Source: Ascaris suum
Lineage: Eukaryota; Nematoda; Chromadorea; Rhabditida; Ascarididae
DNA length: 64,000 bases
NCBI GenBank assembly: GCA_013433145.1
Contig: CM024179.1
Location: forward strand, 7,413,300 to 7,477,299
Reading direction: 5' to 3'
Part shown: in pieces, positions 43,228-64,000 of the stretch
Numbering within the stretch: the first letter of the stretch is position 1
Layout: each line of letters begins with the position of its first letter
Notes under the pieces: generated by a model
Seen by the model: only the letters and a program-made list of their open reading frames with translations
Database searches by the model: none
Told to the model about the DNA's origin: nothing
Made by a program: the position numbers and the translations under genes

Positions 43228-43640
43228 TGACAATGCTAATGCGCACCATATTTCTATGCCACCTAGACCTTCCGCAAATCAAAAGTGCTATTGCGTGGTT
43301 GAATCTTTCCCGCTGATTATTCGAGGTTAGGGTTGGAGCTTCGCTTTTCGAGATTTATGGGATAATCATCGTCGTATCACAGGAAAGCATTCTCGGATCC
43401 TCACCTTGCATAACCTATGTGGACGAAGCGTTGCTGAAAAACGATGCAGTGTGTGCAAGCTATTTGCAGATGAATTTCCTATCTGCCATGTAGCTTTACT
43501 ATCGATTTTCATATGCTGCAAAAAAAAATGTTTGCATATCCACCGATTGTTTGAAAAAGTGGCAGACGGACATTTCGCATGCTACACAATGTGGTGTCCA
43601 TTTACCGGCCTCAGATGGTGGCGTTCAAGATTTTAGATAG
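43228..43640 (+). pseudogene. Second copy of the CR1-like RT segment
   Basis: This stretch is a close copy, in the same orientation, of 22672-23150. The core from the word AAGTGCTATTGCGTGG through GCAGATGAATTTCC differs from the other copy at only a few positions. It carries the same RT remnants, the Q.SILG block and CKLFADEF at the catalytic box (second Asp as Glu), plus the same in-frame stops upstream. Shared defects mean that either both copies came from an already defective source or one was copied from the other by segmental duplication. The left flank diverges abruptly at about 43228. Similarity fades after about 43640. Confidence 0.7.
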
Positions 43641-45149
43641 AACGGTGAGCACGAGTTGCGTTCGTACTCCACTCTCCAGAAGAGGCAATTTCATTAGCTT
43701 AGCAGCAAATAAGAAAATATGCGGAACAATGCAATCATATATTTTAGCTAGTCTAGCTGCTCGTTAGAACAAAAAAAAAGCTAACAGGTTTCGTTTGTAT
43801 AGAGTTCATCGGCGTGAAATGCAGCCACACATATTGCAAGATGTTTGCAAATTTTTTCGCTTCTTTAATTGCACATATAACCGCTCTCGAATATAATATT
43901 TGAATTTGTAAGTTGGTAACGAAAGTTAGCCGATGACATTCACTTATTAACTTTCCTTGGACTTCCTGCAGCACTTTCAGTGTTAATATTGGCAACAAAA
44001 TAGGCGTGAAAGTTGTTACTATGCATTGAAAAAAGGAAAATTTTCCAAAGCTTACAGAAAACCTAAAATGAATAAAATTCCTAGTTTTCTTGGTCTAAAA
44101 AAAATATTGCCGAAGAAAATATCGAATGATGATATCGAAAATTTGAAGTTTATTTCATTTTCAAATAGAAAACGTTTGTTGCAATCATGGAAATTGTTTG
44201 CAACGTTGTTGATCAAATTTAGTTGGCATAGTTTTATGCGCTTCATTTAACAAATTTAGCACACGAAAATTTTAGCAATTTCAATGCGTTAAATATATCG
44301 AATTAGCATATGAGAATTTCAATCGCTTAATGCATCGAAAACTTCACGTTATGAACTTTTGAATTCAGCTAGAGCGATCGAAATAGTCGAATCGGATTAT
44401 TGGAGAGCTACTGTGCACATTTTCATTTGATCAATCAATTCCACGCAAATGCATAGACTAAATGGTTTTTTTTTTCAAGCATATGAGACACTACTGTCGA
44501 ATTCTCTAGCATGCTTCTCTATTCCACTCTTGCTGGTATGCTTCTCAAGTAGGTGTTTATTTCGATTTTTTTTTTTTTTGCATCACCTATGAAACCATTT
44601 TAATGATTCAATAAAGTAAGTAAATTTGCAATCTATACCTATCGAATAAAAGTTTTGCATTCACATATAAGTGATTTCAAAGTCGGCTTTCGGTAAAGAG
44701 ATTACAAACGCTCATTACCAATAACAAATTTTATTTTCATGCGTTTTCGCGAAATTTGCATTTGCTAAACAAAATGACAAATGATATTTGTGATTGTTTT
44801 ATATGCGTTTGCCTATCTACTTTTGCGGCTATTACAACTCGAAAGCAAGAGAAGCTAATAATGAGGAATTAGGTAAATATAAGACCTCATAAAATTACCG
44901 CCTGGAGCATTCTTCATACTGACCCATCAATTTCCAAAGAAATTATAGACATTCAAAGAGACTAAAAGATTCGCATATACCTTTATGTTAGTCGGATTAT
45001 TTCCCAGTGATCGAGTAGCAAAAAAAACGAGTGTTTCGTTGAAGCATATGCGAGTGAACCAGTCAAAACCTACAGCCATTATTTTGCTTATTTACTTTTT
45101 GATGATTTGTGAAAGTGACTGCTCGGTAATTGGAATGCAAGCGCGCATG
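43641..45149. other. Non-coding stretch
   Basis: No gene was recognised. Open frames at 43753-43998 (-) and 44026-44250 (+) lack motifs and are probably chance. Confidence 0.35.
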
Positions 45150-47890
45150 TCGTGTCAATTTCTCTGCCATGCTTCTTCACCTTTTTTTGGTTTCTTTTCT
45201 CCATATGGCAAAGCAGGAATACTTCAGATATTTATGGCAGCTGGAGCTTCATCGACTCCTAACATTCCATCGATGCAGCCGGTAATCGTTCTTCCATCCA
45301 TCTCGATCTGCGCTTAACCCATCCAGTCATTTCACATAGTAGACATACAAGCAAGTCCTTCCACATCAATGACCGCTGACCAGGTTTTCCTCTTATGTTT
45401 CGCCGGTATCACTCAACAATCTACTCTGTCCAGATACTGTCGTCCATCCTTGCCGTGTGACTGTATATCATGTCAAGGACTTCCTTCGTGCGTGAACGAG
45501 ATTGCAGTCTTCGTTGGAATTTGCTGTGGCCCAAACTTCGCAGCTTCATGGCATATTTATGGCATTAACTTCAGCTGAGGGTAATCCGCTCGCTCTTTAT
45601 CTGCTCAGTTTTGTATCTAAATCATTATCCATTTGTATCGCTTGCCCCATATAGACGTATACTCTCAACAAGCCCGATATTTTGGTTTTCTGGAGCTTCA
45701 TGTTAAAGCTGTGACAGTACACGTTTTTCATCAACTCCATCTTTCCGCTGTGAATTTCTAATCTAATTTGCTTTCCACTTCCGTTGAGTTCATTCCATAG
45801 ATTCTGTAACATTTATAAGTTTTCTGTAATGAGCACCAAATCTTCTGCAGATAAGAGCGATTGAAGTACTTCGCTGTCCATAGGAGATCTCTCTATCATC
45901 CTCATGCTCCTCAACACAATTTCGAGTGTGAAAGTGAAAGCTTCCAAGGAATAAATGCTTCCTTGCTTCACATCTCTGTCAACTATCATTTTTATCGGTT
46001 TATTAAACAAGGCAATTCACAAGTGCGATCTTGTCAGTGAATCCTTGATAATTCTAATGTACTTCGGAGTAATCCCTTGAGTCGATGGAGTTTCTAGTGC
46101 GGCGTTGTGCTCCATGTATTCAAAAGCTTTCTTGAAATCAACGAAAAGTAGACCATGGAAGCATTTTGTATTCTCAGCAGCATTCAATCAACTGCGCTCT
46201 TGCGGAAATGTGATCGCTTACATTGATTTTCTGTCCAGCATACAAGCATAAACTACTCACATGAAAATCTTATATATAAGAGACATCAAGTCTATTGACC
46301 GTAACTACAGATATCCTCATGGTCCCTCTTCTTGGAAATTAGCATTGCTCTGGATCGATCTATTCCCTTCCACCGATATCTTTCATGACTACAGGTAGCA
46401 GGTGAATCGGGCACTCAATACTTTCGCAAGCTGTCCATCTTGGGGTCATATTTTTTTCTCGCGTACTTGATTCAGTCATGCAGCTTCCCTTGGCTTTTTG
46501 CTATGTACAGCTTTTTCGACTTCTTTGCTTATCACATCCGCCACAGAGAGCGTGATAGTTAAGTGAGAGCTTTTGATTGCAACAGTTTAAGGGAAAAGTT
46601 GTTTGTAGTAGTCCTCGCAATTTCCTTCTATCTGCTCTCGATTGGTTGCTCTGCGACATGCACTGTCAACAGCACTGTTGGAATCATGCTTTGACGAAAA
46701 TCAATTTCCTTCCAAGTTAGCTTCCCTTAAACTAGATTTGTGTTTTGTTCCTTCCCTTAGCTCTTTCTTCTTGAAGATGTCCTGGAGTACAAACTTACTA
46801 TGCAAGTTAATGACCTTGCGTAGCTGTTTGTACTCCAAATCCATATTATCTATCACAGCCATCACTCGCTTTCTTCGAAGAAACGCAAGTGTTTATCGGC
46901 TAAGAAGACATCCGAGGCTTCTAAATGCATTTGCTGCGGCAGCAACCTTGCATTTGTTGTACTCGCTGAGGAAATAGTTGTAATCGCCGTCAATATTACT
47001 TGTGGAAATATCCCAGTCCCCAGAAGTAACAGCTTGCAAAGAATGATCTCTCGCAGATTACTTTCTTGTGAATCCTCTTTTGAAATCGATCCTTAATTTG
47101 ACTTTCGCAAGACGACGGTCGAAGTTATGGACATGGCTGATTCCAGGACAACGTATATATCCATAATTAATCTTCGCCTGCCTGAGATGAAATCGATTTC
47201 GTTGCGAGTTACATTGCTACGGGCAGTCCAAATCCAACATCTACCAGTTCGTCTACTAAAGAGAGAGTTCATTACGTAGAGCCTGGAAGACTTAGCAAAA
47301 TCAGCGAGTCTTTGGCATCTTTCATTTCTCGTTCCAACACCGTAGCGCCCGATATATTGCTGTGTCTTCCATTTTTTCGAGCTCACCATTGAAATCCCAG
47401 AGGATAACCGTGTCTATCAACTTTTGCTGCATTGCCGCATCAATGAAATCTAACAGTCTCGTTGCTGTCTGCTGCTGAAATGAACGCTTAAACTGCGAAT
47501 TTCTTATCAATTCGTATAATGAGATCAGCAGTAGGTGAAGATATCATCTCGATGAAGGTGATTCTAATCGCCGTTGCGGTGGACGAACAATGAATCCGAC
47601 TCCTCTAAAACCTCTTTGAGCCGAGCCAAGCAGAACCTTAGTGTTGCAGCTTCACTTCACGGTCAGTCTTATTGCAAGGAAATAAAATACCAACTACTTT
47701 ATCACTGATAGGGCTTTAACCAGTAAATATGGTCACGTGATCGTTTGAGATGACGGTTTCAATATCGTGAGGTTCTGAGCATTTGTAGCCCCTAGTCAAT
47801 TCCATCACCACAGTCAGTGTGAATGCAAAGGAAGGCTGCGCATCACTGAAGGCCATCTCCTTTTACCTTCCTTTCCATGATTATTGCGAC
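45150..47890 (-). pseudogene. Decayed RTE-like non-LTR retrotransposon (endonuclease plus RT), minus strand
   Basis: Read on the minus strand, this is a non-LTR ORF with an N-terminal endonuclease and an RT. Endonuclease: FRGVGFIV near 47620; DTVILWDFNGELEKMED at about 47350-47410 (the GDFNA.LG motif with W for G); then GRYGVGTRNERCQRLADF, GRCWIWTARSNVTRNEIDFI and GRRRLIMDI, the 'G..G.RNERG.RL..F ... W.SP....NQIDYI' series. RT: a thumb/linker with many basic residues at 46600-46980; VKQGSIYSLEAFTFTLEIVL at about 45905-45965 (the GVRQGD.LSP.LF motif); LLSAEDLVLITENL at 45813-45855 (the FADDIVLI box, now SAED); and KISGLLRVYVYMG near 45650-45690 (the YLG block). Stops and frameshifts interrupt all regions. 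Open frames on the plus strand here are shadows. The boundaries are approximate. Confidence 0.75.
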
Positions 47891-50801
47891 TAATATTGTG
47901 TCACCTAGCGGTTAGATTGCTGGTGATTCTCGTTTTTTTTTCTCTGGTTTCTTTTTCGCCCTTCTGGAGAAAAGCGCCAGATAGGTCACATTTTCTCTTC
48001 GGCTTATATAATCTTTCAGCCCACCAGTTCTTCATTCTCCCCACATCTCTTCATCGGCAACATCAGACGCATATGAAGGTGTACTAGGCGTTGATCGTAC
48101 GAGAGCATCCAGGAACACCGGACCTCGGACACAGAGGTGAGCAGATCCACTCTGGGAGGTGACCACGTGACGCTTAAAGCACGATTACGTTACAAATATA
48201 TTTCACTGATGCGTTGCTAGGCGTGCTGTTTCGCCTGACAACGTAGCAAGGCGCTTAACAAATCGTGATGAGCCAAATCCTTCCTCCAAGAAGAGTATTT
48301 TTTCCATGAGAACATCGACCTACAAAAAAGCCCTTACTTCTTGCAGTCCTACCCCTCCCTCTCCCCGTTCAAAAGGCTCCTCTAACGAAGACACCATTCT
48401 TCAAGTGCTCCTTAGTAGAATACAATCAGCTATGTTCTTCTCTTATGATAGCTTCAAAATGGCAATATTCATTAATAGTGGCGTTTTTATTCATTATGAA
48501 AGTGAATTAATTCGAAGGTTTTTGAAAGGGTTCAAAGATACTTCGCGTCTTGTCAAGTATATCGACGAAATGTTGCAGCGTTCAACTACTTCTCGTCGAT
48601 GAACTCAGAAATCACTCAGAATTTTATTTGCATATGGTGAGCAACACTGATTACGCTTTATCAACCGATTTATGCATTATCGAGTGTGAAGAGTTGCAGC
48701 TCTATTGCAGTCATATATTTACTCTTTCTTCTATGAAACATTAGTGACAATAGGAATATATTAAAAAAGTTCATGGATAAAGCTTTAAAATCCAAAAAAA
48801 TGAGCATTAAGGAATTCATAGAGATGACATTAATTAAAGAGGCAATAAGTCTGCAAAGCAGAAATAATTACAACTGCTGCGTGTTGCACACACTGGACAC
48901 ATCACACTGCTTCATAGGTAGCTTAAACCTGATATATGACAGACCATTACTGTAATGATTAGGGCCATAAATGTGTCGATTACAGGTCATAATTGCTCTA
49001 TGAGGTGAACAATTCCAAGCGGGGCAACAAGGAAAACAAATAAAATAAGTCACCAATTCGATTTGTTGCCTACGTTTCGATTTGAGACGAGGCAGTGTCA
49101 ATTCTGGAAACTATAAAATACTCTCGGACGGGATTCTCAAGAAAACTGAAACGACCTTGAGGCACAGGTATAGAGTGAAACGAGCTCTCAATGCAAAAGA
49201 GGTTTTGAATTGAAGGCGCAATGCCCCGTTGCTTATAACAAGGTTAAAACAATCAACAAAACGTTTTTTAAAAACTCGTCTCAGGAAGACATCGTTTCAT
49301 TTTTTTTCTACCGCACTTATTTCTTTTTTGTCACGACCAGAATTGAATAGAGACTTCCAAAACTAGAGAGTGCTAAACAAAGATGACCTGAATTTTTAAA
49401 TTTACCATACAACTATAATTCAACGTACGAAGAGTACAGTTCACAACGTGCAATGGGCACCGAAAGTCTCCGATACATTGACTACGCTAAGCTAAGATTG
49501 CTAATCACACAAACATTCACATTCTCCATGGTACCTTCTACAGGAAAAACATAATCGCGTAAAATCTGCAAGCAAAATGAAGCAAATTTCCAATGGATAT
49601 TTCTAGCTGCCAAAGTCATAACAATATTTCCGGTGAAGATAGGTCTTGAATAAAGATCAGTATATCTTTACAGTATGGGCGCCAAGTTTGTAACGACTCA
49701 TTAATTTCTCTGGAAGATCGTCTGTATGAAGGGAAAACAGAAGCGGCCTGAAAAAGTGTGAAGGAAATGCAAAAGCACTTTATAAATTAGAAGTAAACTG
49801 AGGACGCAGTCTACGATACATCCCTTAAAAAGTGATTATGATGACTCGCTAATTATGATATAATATCAGCCAATAACGAGCGGCAATGTAGTGTGCTTAC
49901 AGACTACTTCTCGAGAGTTCTTATAGAAAGACAATATTGTATTGTCGGGTTTTCCTATTCCAATAAATGCTGATTTTGTGGAGGTAAGCGCTGATTCAAT
50001 TCCCAAGGCTAGTCGTAAACATACTTTTCACTTACATCAGCTAGCACCCTAATGGTGTTTCTAAAACTCATTGCAAACGCACTCTCATGATCGCCTAGTA
50101 TTATCTTCCTGCGTTTCCTCTAATATTCCTATCTTCCTCCGATTCTTGGAAGTGTGCGTCTGTTTCGCCTTTATTGGTGGAAGCAATTGTCACCTCAGTA
50201 AACTTTTATTGCCAAATTAGTTCGATCTCTTCCGGTTCTTGGATTTTCGAAACGACTTCTTGTAAAATAATTCGCAGTTATTGCAAACAAACAAATATCA
50301 TTTGCTCGTTCATCGATAAAATGTTTCGAATGGCAAATGATCGGTAAATAGCAATATGCTTTAGGCTTCTTGTTGATAAATGAGGAATAAGCAGAGCAAT
50401 GATGCTCTGCAGGTATAAAACGTGTTCTATGCGGGAAATTAATGCAAATCTAAAATTGCTCTCGCTATAGTAAAATAGAACGCTTTTATTTTGAGATAAA
50501 TTAGAATTACTCGAAAGAAGTGGGAGGGATGCAGCAAGTTGCTAGCGGCTCTAGGCAATGAAATTCCATCTAGCTGGCAAAAAATCAACTAATAAATTAA
50601 CGAATTCATAGTATAAAACACCGTGGAATATATAAAGGATTCATCAAAAGGCATTATATCTCTTAACGATAAAATATTATTGCAAAAGATCTTACAATAA
50701 GTCATGCAATAAAAATAGACTTTATGAAGTGAAAGCATTTGAACGTCCGATAGTGACGAATTCGATTCTCTGCTCATCGCCTCTGTAAATTGCCACGTAT
50801 T
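47891..50801. other. Non-coding stretch
   Basis: No gene was recognised with confidence. A GC-richer patch at 48040-48300 and open frames at 48306-48602 (+) and 48868-49101 (-, Cys-rich: FPCCPAWNCSPHRAIMTC) were examined. None shows a known domain or a clear splice context. Confidence 0.35.
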
Positions 50802-51010
50802 AATTAAACGATGTCATATAATATGTGTTACCACAAATTTATATGTTATATAATACTAATCTGATTCACCCGACGATCCGTCCGTTCGCCAAGGGTCGGC
50901 GCGGATCTGTTGAGTTCCATTCGCTCCTATTCTGCGCCCGTTGATTTCCACTCAACTGCTTAACAATTAAAGTCATATAATATACGCTTCTATAAATTTA
51001 TATGTTGCAT
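50802..51010. repeat. Pair of ~46-bp direct repeats flanking a GC-rich patch
   Basis: Two imperfect direct repeats, 50802-50851 and 50965-51010, share AATTAAA, then TCATATAATAT, then AAATTTATATGTT. Between them lies a patch with unusually high GC for this window (about 50867-50945). The word ATTGCCACGTATT is also repeated near both (about 50789 and 51012). The block ends about 115 bp upstream of the first recognised exon of the HECW gene, so it could be part of its promoter or 5' leader region. Confidence 0.5.
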
Positions 51011-51126
51011 TATTGCCACGTATTGTTTATTGCTGCTATGTGTTAAGCGTATGATGCAAAAAAATTAGGCCGTACTTATGAACGTTGTTGACTAAAGATT
51101 ATTGCTAGCTAAGAGCTAGGTTTCAG

Positions 51127-63361
<12,235 letters not shown>

Positions 63362-64000
63362 GTTAGTGTTTTCGTTGACTAAGATTTCGCCTCATCCGTT
63401 TTTGATTGGACAGCGTAGTTGATTTCTGCATGGTAGTCGGACTATTTGGTTCAAATTTGAGGCCTTTGCAACAACACTTGTAAATCCTAGAAGTCAACTT
63501 GGATTTTTAACGCTCAAGAGAGCGGAAGGTGATCTGTCAAAAAAGTGTTTTTAACTGCCACCTACCATGAGTGGAACTGATCATTGCACTAGCAGTCACT
63601 GTGTTTCACTAAGAAACGGTTTATTGTAAGCGTGTTTAATAATAGAGAATTCATGCTGAGCTCCAGCAGCGGCTCTTTTTAAGATGGAGGCGGGGGAGGG
63701 AAGGTAGAATTTAAATTCCACATGTTGGGCTCTCGAATTCTTTCTTTGATGATACGACATATCACATGGAAGTGGATTGTTTACAGGAAATCGGCAAAAA
63801 CCAACATAAGCTTGTTTAAGCATCAATGGAAAATTCACTTCTAAGCCAAAGCTTTATAAGTTCTTTACATCCCCTACCTTCCGGAAATAAAACAGCATGT
63901 GGTCATAATATGATTTTCACACAAAGGAATTGTTTATTTGTAGCAAACAATCTCTTTCCAGAGAAATGGCTTTCGTTTTGCGACCGGCGAATTCATCAAA
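63362..64000. other. Presumed intron or downstream part of the HECW gene
   Basis: No exon was recognised in the last 640 bases. The WW domains and HECT domain expected for this family should lie further right, beyond the window. Confidence 0.4.

Noticed and set aside
44985..45578. Two plus-strand open frames of 110 and 69 codons
   Set aside because: The stretch from about 45150 reads on the minus strand as the C-terminal part of the RTE-like element. The plus-strand frames show no domain.
46642..46977. 111-codon plus-strand open frame
   Set aside because: It lies opposite the RT linker region of the minus-strand RTE-like element and is a shadow of that decayed coding strand.
48868..49101. 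Cys-rich minus-strand frame (FPCCPAWNCSPHRAIMTC)
   Set aside because: The cysteine spacing does not match a known finger or knuckle and no splice borders were convincing. Kept only as a remark in the stretch entry.

Overview
This is an AT-rich stretch of an animal (metazoan) nuclear genome. It has introns with GT-AG borders, long (TA)n microsatellites, a host gene split into short exons, and decayed copies of several retrotransposon classes. No bacterial-style operons, rRNA, tRNA or CRISPR arrays were recognised. The clade cannot be fixed from sequence alone. A nematode or another invertebrate is my best guess, based on one very short intron (54 bp), a splice acceptor only 5 bases upstream of the first ATG of the host gene, and the mix of RTE, CR1 and BEL/Pao relics. 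That guess is weak.

Layout. 1-1.3 kb: remains of a non-LTR reverse transcriptase (+). 1.3-14 kb: AT-rich non-coding DNA with two striking inverted repeats (about 10.2 and 12.8 kb). 14.2 kb: a possible small RT fragment. 15.7-16.4 kb: two (TA)n tracts, followed by a G-quadruplex-type tract at 16.64 kb. 21.2-23.5 kb: an unassigned, frame-broken GC-richer segment, then a decayed CR1-like non-LTR element (endonuclease, RT and C-terminal part, +). 25.1-25.8 kb: a decayed gag-like region resembling BEL/Pao. 26.5-27.3 kb: two weak minus-strand exon candidates. 31.4 kb: (TA)n. 33.6-35.8 kb: a cluster of five octamer motifs and a possible three-exon gene of unknown family (+). 42.0-42.5 kb: an interrupted ORF of unknown family. 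43.2-43.6 kb: a second copy of the CR1-like RT segment. 45.2-47.9 kb: a decayed RTE-like non-LTR element on the minus strand.

The one confidently identified host gene fills the right end. It is a HECW-family (HECW1/HECW2-like) HECT-type E3 ubiquitin ligase on the + strand. Exons at 51127-51312, 57953-58082 and 58647-58729 join in phase and give the HECW N-terminal domain (DWIGLFEVDENNP ... CFRYFDGLTGALRASS). Exons at about 60801-61004 and 61059-61245 carry a divergent C2 domain, with further tentative exons to 63361. The WW and HECT domains must lie beyond the right edge. The first intron is about 6.6 kb and contains two large TA-rich microsatellites.

I found no clear evidence for a wholly new biological system. 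The items most worth checking are the unknown three-exon gene at 33.7-35.8 kb, the stop-interrupted ORF at 42.0 kb, the long near-perfect inverted repeats, and the unusual C2 region of the HECW gene.
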